The notes beneath the pieces were generated by a model. That model did not search any database, was not told the origin of the DNA, and was given only the letters and a program-made list of their open reading frames with translations. A program made the translations under genes and the position numbers. Below are positions 42,373 through 49,975 of a stretch of 64,000 nucleotides of DNA, piece by piece. Location of the stretch: contig JAJYNO010000024.1 of assembly GCA_021786295.1 (NCBI GenBank), positions 95,848 through 159,847 of the forward strand. Direction: 5' to 3'. Numbering within the stretch: position 1 is the first letter of the stretch; the number at the start of each line of letters is the position of its first letter. The DNA is from a bacterium. Its GTDB lineage: Bacteria > Elusimicrobiota > Elusimicrobia > Elusimicrobiales > UBA9959.

Positions 42373-43239
42373 ATGATCTCACGACTGCTCGCCGCTCTTT
42401 TGTTCTTCGTTTCCCTGCCGGCCGCGGCCGGCTATTTCGACGCCGGCGCCCGTTATACTTTTGGGCCCGACAACTATGCCGGGATCTCCGGCTTCGGAGA
42501 GGCCGGCGGCGGCGCCTATTACCTGCGCGGGGCCTACCGCACTTATAAAAGCGGCCTCTCTGACCGCTTTAGCACCTATTCGCTGGGCGCCGGGCTGGAC
42601 CGGACCTATTGGAGCGCGTCGGCCGAACTCTCGGCTACCCCGGAGACGGGGGGCTACAAGAATTCCGGCTTTTACGCCGACCTCCTCTGGCTGCCGCTGG
42701 GCGAGCCCGGGGAGGGCGCGGCTGTGCAGGACCTCTACCTCGGTGCCTTCTCCGCCCTGACCCGGCACGAGGACGCTTACGCCGCCTCCACCACCACCGT
42801 CTCCGGCGGCAGGCGCGGGGCCTCCCCGGTGGCGCGCACCTCGGTTTTCAGGCTGGCGCAGACCGATTACGGTCTGACGGCCTCGGTCCTGGCTTACGGC
42901 GTCCGTCTCAGCGGCCGCTATGCCTGGACCTCCTACGACCAGAACCTCACCGCTCTGGACCGCCAGCTGCCGGTGGACATAGGCGGCATCGGCACTACCG
43001 GCTTCCCGGCCAGGGCCGCGAGCTGCCGGATAAAGTTCCCTTCGCTGCCGCTCTCCCCGGAGGCCGGCTACGCCAAGACCTGGTACAAACTGGACCAGCC
43101 GGACTCGGAATCGGTGAGCGCCGGCCTTTCGCGGCGGCTGGGCGCGGCTGAGCTGTCCGCCGGCTGGGAGAACTACAACCCCGGCGGCGGCGCGCCCAAG
43201 TCCGACTATTATTCGCTGGGTGTCACGCTCTCTTTCTGA
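42373..43239 (+). CDS. Outer-membrane beta-barrel protein
   Basis: A 288-aa protein with a signal peptide (1-18, ending PAAAG) and alternating aromatic strands throughout (YFDAGARYTFG, GAYYLRGAYRTYKSG, YSLGAGLDRTYWSASAEL). It ends in YYSLGVTLSF with terminal Phe, a typical barrel-assembly signal. Predicted 12-14 strands. No conserved family name. It follows the hexapeptide-repeat gene by 59 nt and precedes a strong terminator, so it closes the sigma-factor operon. Confidence 0.75.
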   Translation: MISRLLAALLFFVSLPAAAGYFDAGARYTFGPDNYAGISGFGEAGGGAYYLRGAYRTYKSGLSDRFSTYSLGAGLDRTYWSASAELSATPETGGYKNSGFYADLLWLPLGEPGEGAAVQDLYLGAFSALTRHEDAYAASTTTVSGGRRGASPVARTSVFRLAQTDYGLTASVLAYGVRLSGRYAWTSYDQNLTALDRQLPVDIGGIGTTGFPARAASCRIKFPSLPLSPEAGYAKTWYKLDQPDSESVSAGLSRRLGAAELSAGWENYNPGGGAPKSDYYSLGVTLSF

Positions 43240-43247
43240 GCCGGGCG

Positions 43248-43278
43248 GGGGCCCCGCCGCGGCGGGGCCCCTTTTTTT
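43248..43278 (+). terminator. Rho-independent terminator
   Basis: GGGGCCCCGCCG followed directly by its complement CGGCGGGGCCCC, then TTTTTTT. Ends the ECF sigma operon before the NikR-like gene. Confidence 0.93.
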
Positions 43279-43312
43279 GCCCTCACTCATAATTTTTAAT
43301 AGAATAGTATGA

Positions 43313-43723
43313 ATGAAACAGGAACATCTGGACCGCTTCACCGTCTGCCTGGAGAAGGGGCTGCTGCCGCGCCTCGATGAGATCTCCGCCGAGCGCGGCT
43401 ACCACAGCCGCTCGCAGGCCGTGGCCGATTTCATCCGCCGCGCCCTCGTCAGGAAGGAATGGAAGAAGGGCTCGGTCTGCGCCGCTACGATCTCCGTGGT
43501 CTACGACGCCTCCGATCCGCGCCCAGGCCGCGGCGTGGAGGAACTGCTGCGCGCCAATTCGGCCGGGGTCCTGTCCTCGCAGGCCCATCAGCTAAAAGGC
43601 GGCAGGACGCTGTGCACCGTAACCGCCGTCGGCCGCCCCGCGGCCCTGCAGCGCCTGGCCGACGAGCTGCGCGCCCTCAAGGGCGTGGAGCACGGCGCGT
43701 TCTCCATCGTGGCGCCGCTGTAG
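43313..43723 (+). CDS. NikR-like ribbon-helix-helix regulator with degenerate nickel site
   Basis: A 136-aa regulator. Residues 1-48 are a ribbon-helix-helix (RFTVCLEKGLLPRLDEISAERGYHSRSQAVADFIRRAL) as in NikR, and 55-136 an ACT-like domain (ATISVVYDASDP, CTVTAVGRPAAL, GVEHGAFSIVAP). E. coli NikR binds Ni with His76, His87, His89 and Cys95. Here the matching stretch is VLSSQAHQLKGGRTLC: one His (92) and one Cys (101) remain with spacing off by one. It may sense another metal or none. TAGAAT (43300-43305) ends 7 nt before the ATG: leaderless. It is 3 nt upstream of the TonB receptor gene. Confidence 0.82.
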   Translation: MKQEHLDRFTVCLEKGLLPRLDEISAERGYHSRSQAVADFIRRALVRKEWKKGSVCAATISVVYDASDPRPGRGVEELLRANSAGVLSSQAHQLKGGRTLCTVTAVGRPAALQRLADELRALKGVEHGAFSIVAPL

Positions 43724-43726
43724 CCC

Positions 43727-45751
43727 ATGAAAAAGCTTCTCTGCGCCTGCCTGCCCCTCTTCTGCGCCGCTCCGCTCTCCGCGGCCGACGTGAACATAAG
43801 CGTGGTCACCCCCTACCGCCTGGCGCGCTCCATAGCCGACGTGCCCGGAGACGTGCAGGTGGTGACCGCCCGGGAGCTCCGTGAGACTCCGGGGGACACA
43901 TTGAATGAAAAGCTGGCCAGCCTCGTGCCGGGCGCGGTCTCCAACAGGGCCTCCGGCATCTACTCCTACACCTCGGTAGTCAGCCTGCGCGGGCTGCCGG
44001 CCTCCGACCAGGGGCGCACGCTGGTGCTGCTCGACGGCGTTCCGGTGAACACCGGGGCCACCGGCTCCGTGAACTGGAACAGGCTGGCCGCCGAGGACAT
44101 AGAGCGCGTGGAGGTGTTCCAGGGGCCGGTCTCGTCCCTCTACGGCCCGGACGGCGCGGCCGGCGTCATAAACATCATCACCAAAAAGGCCGCGCCGGGC
44201 TACCGCGCCGGGCTTTCCTACGGCACCTACAATACCCTGGGGGCTCGCGCCGGCGCCGGCGCCAGGATAAAGGGCCTTACGCTCTCGGCCGACGGCGCCT
44301 ACCTCTCCAGCGACGGCTACAACACTGTCCCGTCCGCCTACAGGACGGCGGCGCAGTACAATTCCGACAGTTACGTCAGGGAGAAGAACGCCTCGGTGAA
44401 GGCTTCGCTGGACCTGAAGGAGGCGGGCGCGCTGGACGCGCAGTACTCGCGGGACGAGGGGCTTTACGGCGAAGGGACGCGCATACTTACGGCGGAGGGG
44501 GCGCACCGCGGTTTCGGCACCGACGCCGCCCGTCTCTCCTGGCACGGGGACGACGGTTCCCTGGCCTGGCAGACCCAGGCCTATTACCAGCTGGAAAACT
44601 ACACCAGGCTCAACGAATTCTACAGCGGCCCGAATTACGCCAGAGTGGACACCGCGGTCGCGCGCCAGGACGCGGGCTGGCAGGCCGCCCTCTCAAAGCC
44701 CCTGTGGGGCCTTACGGCCACCTTCGGCGCGGACTTGAGGGACGGCCTGGCGGACGGCACTGACCACAACCGGGCCGTAGGGGCGACCCCGGCCTACGAC
44801 GACAGGGACCGCGGCCGGGTCACGCAGTTCGCCCCGTACGCTCAGGCCGACACCAGGCTGTTCTCGGGGCGCCTCAAACTGCTGGCCGGCCTGCGCTACG
44901 ACAACGCCGTTTATTCCGACGGCTATTTTTACAATCCCTCCAACCCCTCGTACGGCCCGGCCAACGGGGACCAGCGGGACCGTTACTGGGACAAGTTCTC
45001 TCCGAAACTGGCCGCCAGCTGGCGGTACTCGGACTCCGCGGAGCAGTACGTCTCCTGGGGGCGCGGCTTCAGGGCGCCGTCGCTCGAGGACATGTGCCTG
45101 ACCCTGCTGAGGAAGAACGGCATCCTTACCATCGCCAACCCCGCCCTGAAGCCCGAGACGGTGGACACGGCCGAGACCGGCTTCAGGCTGGAGCCGGCCG
45201 ACGGGCTTTATGCGGACCCCGCGGCCTATTACACGGTCGGGCGCGACTTCATCTACAATACCAGGATCGGTCCCTCTGAAGCGCAGATGAAGAACGTGGG
45301 GAAGGTGGAGATCTACGGCGCCGAGCTGCCGGTTAGATATTACAGCGGGCCCTTCTCGCTTTCGGCCTCCTACACCCTGTCCCGCAGCGAGGTGACCGAC
45401 GACCCAGGCAACAGCGCGCTGCAGGGCAAGACCCTTACCTACGCCCCGCGCCGGACTGCCTCGGCTTCAGCCGGCCTGAAGACGGCGCTCGCCGAGTTTA
45501 CGCTGAGCTGGCTTTACAAGTCCAAGCAGTACACGCAGGACGATAACAGCGAATGGACGCGCGGGTACCACGTTGTTTCGGCGGCCGCCTCGCGGGCCTT
45601 CGCGCGCGGCCTTAAGACCAGGCTGGCGGTGGACAATATTTTCGACAACAGGCGCCTGGACGGCTACGTCGTGGCCCCGGCCGGCTCCAAGACCGTGCCC
45701 GACCTGGCCCCTGGCAGGACCGTGACCGTCTCGGTGGAGGCTGAATTCTGA
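43727..45751 (+). CDS. TonB-dependent outer-membrane receptor
   Basis: A 674-aa receptor with a signal peptide (ending PLSAAD). The plug domain (~30-145) has DVPGDVQVVTARELRETPG, VVSLRGLPAS, LVLLDGVPVNTG, IERVEVFQGPVSSLYGPDGAAGVINIITK, and a 22-strand barrel follows, ending VSVEAEF with terminal Phe. The receptor class is that of BtuB/FhuA/siderophore and metal-chelate receptors. With an upstream NikR-like regulator it could import a metal complex or cobalamin-like molecule. It overlaps the next gene (TGATG). Confidence 0.93.
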   Translation: MKKLLCACLPLFCAAPLSAADVNISVVTPYRLARSIADVPGDVQVVTARELRETPGDTLNEKLASLVPGAVSNRASGIYSYTSVVSLRGLPASDQGRTLVLLDGVPVNTGATGSVNWNRLAAEDIERVEVFQGPVSSLYGPDGAAGVINIITKKAAPGYRAGLSYGTYNTLGARAGAGARIKGLTLSADGAYLSSDGYNTVPSAYRTAAQYNSDSYVREKNASVKASLDLKEAGALDAQYSRDEGLYGEGTRILTAEGAHRGFGTDAARLSWHGDDGSLAWQTQAYYQLENYTRLNEFYSGPNYARVDTAVARQDAGWQAALSKPLWGLTATFGADLRDGLADGTDHNRAVGATPAYDDRDRGRVTQFAPYAQADTRLFSGRLKLLAGLRYDNAVYSDGYFYNPSNPSYGPANGDQRDRYWDKFSPKLAASWRYSDSAEQYVSWGRGFRAPSLEDMCLTLLRKNGILTIANPALKPETVDTAETGFRLEPADGLYADPAAYYTVGRDFIYNTRIGPSEAQMKNVGKVEIYGAELPVRYYSGPFSLSASYTLSRSEVTDDPGNSALQGKTLTYAPRRTASASAGLKTALAEFTLSWLYKSKQYTQDDNSEWTRGYHVVSAAASRAFARGLKTRLAVDNIFDNRRLDGYVVAPAGSKTVPDLAPGRTVTVSVEAEF

Positions 45752-47415
45752 TGCCGGCCGGACGGAACGCCCTGTTGTGGCGCAAGGCGGCGGTGCTGGG
45801 GGGGATCTGGGCCTCCTCGGAGATAGTGCTGGGCAGTTTTCTGCACAACGCGCGGCTGCCCTTTTCCGGCGAGCTGCTCACCTGCATAGGCATAGCCTTG
45901 CTGGCGGCCGGGCACAGGCTCTGGCCCGAACGCGGCCTGCTATGGCGCTCTGGCCTGGTCTGCGCCGCGATGAAGTCGGTCTCGCCCAGCGCCGTCATCC
46001 TCGGCCCCATGGTCTCCATAGCCATGGAGGGCTTCCTGATGGAGGCCGGGGTGGACCTGCTTGGCGGCAACGCCGCAGGCTACGCGCTGGCCGGCGGGCT
46101 TACGATGCTGGGCACGCTGGCCTACAAGCTGGCGAAGCTCTTCATTGTATACGGCCCCGACACCGTGCGGGTCTATCTGAGGGGAGTGCAATGGCTGCGC
46201 GGCCTGGGGCTCCCGGTCCACGGCGCCGCCGGGCCGCTGGTGGCCGCGGCGGCGGTATATTTCCTGGCCGGGGGCGCGGCCGCCCTGGCCGGCCTGGGAG
46301 CGGGAGGCGACGCCGTCGCGGCGCCGGCCGCCTCCGGCGCGGGATTCGAACGCTCTTCGTCCGAAAAGCCGCGCGCGCGCTATCATTCTCCGGCCGTTCT
46401 GGCCGCGCACGCCGTCTTCACGGCGGCCGTTCTGGCCTCCGGCAAGGCCGTGCCGCCCTACGCCCTGGCCCTCACCGCCGCCGGCTACGGCGCGCTCTGC
46501 GCCGCCCTCTACCCCCGCGCGCGCCGGCTGCTGGGCCGCGCCGGCCTCTGGGTCGGCGTCGCCGCCGCCTCGGCCGCCGCCGGGCTGCTGCTGGGCAGCC
46601 TCCAGGCCGGCGTCTACATGGCCCTGCGGGCCTTCCTGGTGACCATAGGCTTCTCCGCCATAGGCGAGGAGCTGGCCAACCCGGCCCTGCGCCGCCTGCT
46701 GGAGCGGCTCTTCGGGGGGATCTTTTTCGAGACGCTGGAATATTCCTTCGCTTCGCTGCCCGGCATCATAGCCGGCCTGCCTTCTGCGCGGGACTTCGCC
46801 CGCAGGCCGCTGGCCTGCCTCGGCGCCGCCGTGCGCCGGGCCCCCCACCTGCTGGAGAACGCCGCGGGGCGGCCGGTCTTTCTCATAACCGGCAGGCGCG
46901 GCGCCGGGAAGACCGGCCTGGCCCGGGAACTGGCGGAGCTGCTGAAGAGCTCTGGCAGGAGACCGGGCGGCATACGGGCCGACGGCTTCTGGGAGAACGG
47001 CAGGCGCGGCGGTTTCGACCTGGTGGACCTCTCCGACGGCTCGCGCACGCCGCTCTGCCGCAGGGGGGCCCGGGAAAAGGTCATGGCCGGCGAGTTCGGC
47101 TTCTTCCCGGCCGGGCTGGCGGCCGGCGCCGCGGCGCTGTCTCCGGAGAGGCTGGCCTTGGCCGACGTCGTCTTCATCGACGAGGTCGGTCCGCTGGAGC
47201 TGGAGGGCGGAGGCTGGGCCCGCGCGCTGCGGTCTTTCCTGGCCGGCGGCGGCGCGGCGCCGCTGGTGCTTACCGTGCGCGAGGAACTGGCGGAAGCGGT
47301 GTGCTCCCGTTGGGGGCTCAGGCCGGCCCCCGCCTGGCGCGCCGGCGAGACCGCCGCCGAGGACGCTTTCGCGGCCCTGCTGGGCTGCATTGACGCGGCG
47401 CCGCCAAGTTGTTAA
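45751..47415 (+). CDS. Membrane transporter-like protein fused to a THEP1-type NTPase
   Basis: A 554-aa fusion. Residues ~10-360 form about ten hydrophobic helices with an early conserved-looking block (WASSEIVLGSFLHN, LVCAAMKSVSPSAVILGPMVSIAMEGFLME) reminiscent of energy-coupling substrate-binding membrane proteins. Residues ~374-554 are a P-loop NTPase of the nucleoside-triphosphatase/THEP1 (DUF265) family: Walker A GRRGAGKT (~381-388), GGIRADGFWENGRR, and Walker B VVFIDEVGPLELEG. It overlaps the TonB receptor stop and is probably its inner-membrane partner. No ABC or CbiMNQ genes are near. Function inferred. Confidence 0.75.
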   Translation: MPAGRNALLWRKAAVLGGIWASSEIVLGSFLHNARLPFSGELLTCIGIALLAAGHRLWPERGLLWRSGLVCAAMKSVSPSAVILGPMVSIAMEGFLMEAGVDLLGGNAAGYALAGGLTMLGTLAYKLAKLFIVYGPDTVRVYLRGVQWLRGLGLPVHGAAGPLVAAAAVYFLAGGAAALAGLGAGGDAVAAPAASGAGFERSSSEKPRARYHSPAVLAAHAVFTAAVLASGKAVPPYALALTAAGYGALCAALYPRARRLLGRAGLWVGVAAASAAAGLLLGSLQAGVYMALRAFLVTIGFSAIGEELANPALRRLLERLFGGIFFETLEYSFASLPGIIAGLPSARDFARRPLACLGAAVRRAPHLLENAAGRPVFLITGRRGAGKTGLARELAELLKSSGRRPGGIRADGFWENGRRGGFDLVDLSDGSRTPLCRRGAREKVMAGEFGFFPAGLAAGAAALSPERLALADVVFIDEVGPLELEGGGWARALRSFLAGGGAAPLVLTVREELAEAVCSRWGLRPAPAWRAGETAAEDAFAALLGCIDAAPPSC

Positions 47416-47453
47416 TCTCTGAATTATCCGCCGCGCGCGGCAAAGGGGATGAC

Positions 47454-47879
47454 ATGGAAGCGCACGATAAAAAACACCGCGGCATAAGCCACCGCTCGCA
47501 CTCCGCCTGCGTCGCCTGCGGCGACGCCAACCCGGCGGGCCTCAAGCTCAGGTTCAGGAAGCAGCCGGACGGTTCCGTCGCCGCCGCCGTTTTCTGCCGC
47601 CGCGAGGTCATGGGTTACGACGGGCTGCTGCACGGCGGCGTGGCCGCCCTGATGCTGGACAGCGCCATGACCAACTGCCTGTTCTCCCTGGGGATAGCCG
47701 CTTTCACTGCGGAACTGAACATAAAGTACAAGGCCCCTGTCCTTATAGGCCGCGCGGCGGAGGTTTCCGGCAGGCTGGTCTCGGACATGGCCCCGCTGTA
47801 CGTGATGAAGGCCGAGCTCAGGCAGGACGGCAACCCCAAGGTCCTGGCCGAGGCCAAGTTCATGAAGAACGAGTTCTGA
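47454..47879 (+). CDS. Hotdog-fold thioesterase (PaaI-like)
   Basis: A 141-aa protein. The hotdog helix is YDGLLHGGVAALMLDSAMTN, where HGG and the Asp are the common active-site residues of PaaI/acyl-CoA thioesterases. TAELNIKYKAPVLIGR is the family's central strand. A CVAC motif at the N terminus is an addition, found in some thioesterases, that might hold zinc. Start at ATG 47454 with AAAGGGGA upstream. Substrate unknown. Confidence 0.85.
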   Translation: MEAHDKKHRGISHRSHSACVACGDANPAGLKLRFRKQPDGSVAAAVFCRREVMGYDGLLHGGVAALMLDSAMTNCLFSLGIAAFTAELNIKYKAPVLIGRAAEVSGRLVSDMAPLYVMKAELRQDGNPKVLAEAKFMKNEF

Positions 47880-47889
47880 AAGGCGGCTG

Positions 47890-47935
47890 TTGACAGGCCC
47901 GCGCCCCGAAACGTATAATTGAGAATAATTCTCAA
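47890..47935 (+). promoter_or_regulatory. Consensus promoter with Fur box 1
   Basis: TTGACA (47890-47895) and TATAAT (47914-47919) match the sigma-70 consensus perfectly, with an 18-nt spacer. TTGAGAATAATTCTCAA (47919-47935), a perfect 8-1-8 palindrome that fits the Fur-box 7-1-7 scheme, covers the expected start of transcription. The Fur-family gene begins 5 nt later, so autoregulation is likely. Confidence 0.88.
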
Positions 47936-47939
47936 CAAT

Positions 47940-48407
47940 ATGCGACACGGAAAAGGACACGACCCGGACTGCTGCTGCCGCAGGATACGCGGTTACGGCC
48001 GCCGCATGACCGCCGCCCGGCACGCCGTGCTGGACGCGCTCAGCGCCAGGGGCGAGCACCTTACCGCGGAGGAAGTGTTCAAGGCGGCGCGCAGGCTCTA
48101 CCCCAACCTGGGCCTGGCTACCGTCTACAGGACGCTGGAGCTGCTGACCCGGATAGGACTGGTCAGCAAGTTCGACACCGGCGACGACAGGGCGCGCTAC
48201 GAGTTCGCCGACCCCGCCGGCACCAAGGGCCATCATCATCACCTCGTCTGCACCTCCTGCCGCAGGATAGTGGACTACAAGGATTTCATAAAGGAGGAGA
48301 CCGAGCTGCTCCGCCGCACCGAAGAGGGGCTGGCGAAGAAGTACGGCTTCAGGATCGACAGCCACGTCATCCAGTTCTACGGGCTGTGCCGTGATTGTGC
48401 GCGATAA
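47940..48407 (+). CDS. Fur-family metal-dependent repressor
   Basis: A 155-aa Fur/PerR-type protein. The winged helix is MTAARHAVLDALSARGEHLTAEEVFKAARRLYPNLGLATVYRTLELLTRIGLVSKF. The metal region has GHHHHLVCTSC and GLCRDC, two CxxC pairs for structural zinc with the regulatory His cluster. The N terminus is unusual: a Cys/His-rich HGKGHDPDCCCRR. The ATG sits 5 nt past Fur box 1. A second, similar box follows its stop, before a Fe-S/cofactor gene cluster, so these are likely its targets. Whether it senses Fe or peroxide is undecided. Confidence 0.92.
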   Translation: MRHGKGHDPDCCCRRIRGYGRRMTAARHAVLDALSARGEHLTAEEVFKAARRLYPNLGLATVYRTLELLTRIGLVSKFDTGDDRARYEFADPAGTKGHHHHLVCTSCRRIVDYKDFIKEETELLRRTEEGLAKKYGFRIDSHVIQFYGLCRDCAR

Positions 48408-48418
48408 TTTTTTTGGCC

Positions 48419-48443
48419 ATTATTGAGAATATCTCTCAATAAT
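48419..48443 (+). promoter_or_regulatory. Fur box 2
   Basis: ATTATTGAGA and TCTCAATAAT, perfect 10-bp arms, 5-nt spacer. The core TTGAGAATATCTCTCAA (48423-48439) has the same length and half-sites as Fur box 1. It lies 66 nt upstream of the DUF5320 gene, consistent with metal control of the downstream cluster. Confidence 0.82.
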
Positions 48444-48508
48444 GCCGGATGGAACGTGTAAAGCCGCCCCGCGCGCAGGCGCGAGACGCCGACGGAAAGG
48501 AGGAAATT

Positions 48509-48739
48509 ATGCCTTACAGGAACGGAACGGGGCCTATGGGCCGGGGACCGATGAGCGGCAGGGGAATGGGGCGCTGCGGCGGGGGCCGCGGACAGGGGCC
48601 CGGGTACGGACGCGGCCCCGGCATGGGCCGGCGCGCCGGCGCGGCCTGGCGGGGTGGCGACGCCCTCCCGCAGGACGACGTGGACGCCCTGAACGCCCGC
48701 GTCGAAGAACTTGAAAGGAAGCTCGCCGACAAGAACTAG
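48509..48739 (+). CDS. DUF5320-family small Gly-rich protein
   Basis: A 76-aa protein. The N terminus MPYRNGTGPMGRGPMSGRGMGRCGGG is the DUF5320 signature (MPxxxGTGPxGxGPxTGRxxGxC), then a Gly/Arg-rich stretch and a C-terminal helix (DDVDALNARVEELERKLADKN) that should form a coiled coil. The family accompanies NifX-like and MinD-ferredoxin proteins in anaerobes; role unknown. A strong Shine-Dalgarno (AAAGGAGG) decides the start at 48509. Confidence 0.85.
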   Translation: MPYRNGTGPMGRGPMSGRGMGRCGGGRGQGPGYGRGPGMGRRAGAAWRGGDALPQDDVDALNARVEELERKLADKN

Positions 48740-48761
48740 GAAAGCGAGAACGGGAGATAAA

Positions 48762-49136
48762 ATGAAAATAGGTATCACGCTTAACGACGACGGCGGCCTG
48801 AAGAGCGAGGTCTGCGCCCACTTCGGCCAGTGCAGCCATTTCCTGATAGTGGAGACGGACGGCAAGAGCATCACCTCCTCCAAAGTGGTCCCGAACGGGG
48901 CCATGCACGGCGGCGGGGGCTGCCAGGCCGTGGGGGAGATCCTCAAGCACGGCGTGACGCACGTGATAGCGGGCGGCATGGGCATGGGAGCCCAGAACAA
49001 GTTCGCGGCCGCCGGCGTGCCGATATTCGGCTGCTCCGGCCCCGCGGAGGACGCCGTAAAGGCGCTGCTCGCGAGCAGTCTCGGCGGCATAGACCCGTGC
49101 GCCGGCCACGACCACGGCGGCGGCTGCGGGCATTGA
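48762..49136 (+). CDS. NifX/NifB-C-terminal-like cofactor-binding protein (1)
   Basis: A 124-aa protein of the dinitrogenase iron-molybdenum cofactor-binding family. The fold is KIGITLNDDGGLKSEVCAHFGQCSHFLIVE, GGGCQAVGEIL, THVIAGGMGMGAQNKFAAAGVPIFGC. It carries a GHDHGGGCGH His/Cys tail that may bind metal. Proteins of this type bind or carry Fe-S-metal cofactors; no nitrogenase genes are in the window. Its stop overlaps the next start (TGATG). Confidence 0.9.
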   Translation: MKIGITLNDDGGLKSEVCAHFGQCSHFLIVETDGKSITSSKVVPNGAMHGGGGCQAVGEILKHGVTHVIAGGMGMGAQNKFAAAGVPIFGCSGPAEDAVKALLASSLGGIDPCAGHDHGGGCGH

Positions 49137-49975
49137 TGAAGGTCGCCGTAGCCAGCGGGAAAGGCGGCACGGGGAAGACCAGCCTGGCCTGCGCTCTGGC
49201 GCGGGCGCTGGGACCCCGCGCCGCCCTGCTGGACTGCGACGTGGAGGAGCCCGACTGCGCGCTCTTCCTGAAGCCGGAGATAACTCAGGAGATAACTTTT
49301 ACCGTGCCCGTGCCGGCCGTGGACCCCGCGAAATGCGTGGGACACGGCCGCTGCCAGGAGGTGTGCGTCTACAACGCCGTCAAAGTGTTCAAGGGCAAGC
49401 CGTTCCTGTTCGAGCATATGTGCCATTCCTGCGGCGGCTGCGCGCTGGCCTGCCCGGAAGGGGCCATAACGGAGGTCCCGCACGGCTCCGGCCTGGTGCG
49501 TATAGGCACGGCCGCTGGGAGCTTCTTCGCCGACGGCCTGCTCAACGTGGGCGAGGCCAGCCCGGTGCGGCTGATAAAGGCCGTGAAGAAAGCGGCCCCT
49601 CCGGACGGGGACGTGATCATAGACTGCCCGCCCGGCACCTCCTGCCCGATGATGACGGCCGTGAGCGGCGCGGACTTCTGCCTGCTCGTGAGCGAGCCGA
49701 CGCCGTTCGGCCTGAGCGACCTGAGGCTGGCGGTGCAGACGCTGGAGAAGACCGGGATGCCGCACGCGCTCGTCATCAACCGCGCGGACCTGGGCGACGG
49801 GGAAATGGAGCGGTGGTGCTTGGAAAAGGGGCTGAAAGTGCTGCTGAAGATCCCTTTCGACAGGAAGATAGCCGAGGCCTATTCCCGCGGCGGCACCCTG
49901 CTGGAGTCCAGGCCGGAGTACGGCGAAAAGCTGAGGGAGATGTTCGGGGCCCTGGGCGCGGAGGCGGCGGCGTGA
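49136..49975 (+). CDS. MinD/Mrp-like ATPase with ferredoxin insertion (1)
   Basis: A 279-aa deviant Walker A ATPase (ASGKGGTGKTSL at the N terminus) with an inserted ferredoxin-like domain: CVGHGRCQEVC and CHSCGGCALACP at ~62-115. The later switch is IIDCPPGTSC (~165), then LLVSEPTPFGLSDL and NRADLG. Such paired ATPases, common in anaerobes, are thought to load or move Fe-S clusters. The first cluster motif has a CVGHGRC rather than CxxCxxC spacing, so one ligand may be missing. It overlaps the second ATPase (GTGA). Confidence 0.9.
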   Translation: MKVAVASGKGGTGKTSLACALARALGPRAALLDCDVEEPDCALFLKPEITQEITFTVPVPAVDPAKCVGHGRCQEVCVYNAVKVFKGKPFLFEHMCHSCGGCALACPEGAITEVPHGSGLVRIGTAAGSFFADGLLNVGEASPVRLIKAVKKAAPPDGDVIIDCPPGTSCPMMTAVSGADFCLLVSEPTPFGLSDLRLAVQTLEKTGMPHALVINRADLGDGEMERWCLEKGLKVLLKIPFDRKIAEAYSRGGTLLESRPEYGEKLREMFGALGAEAAA

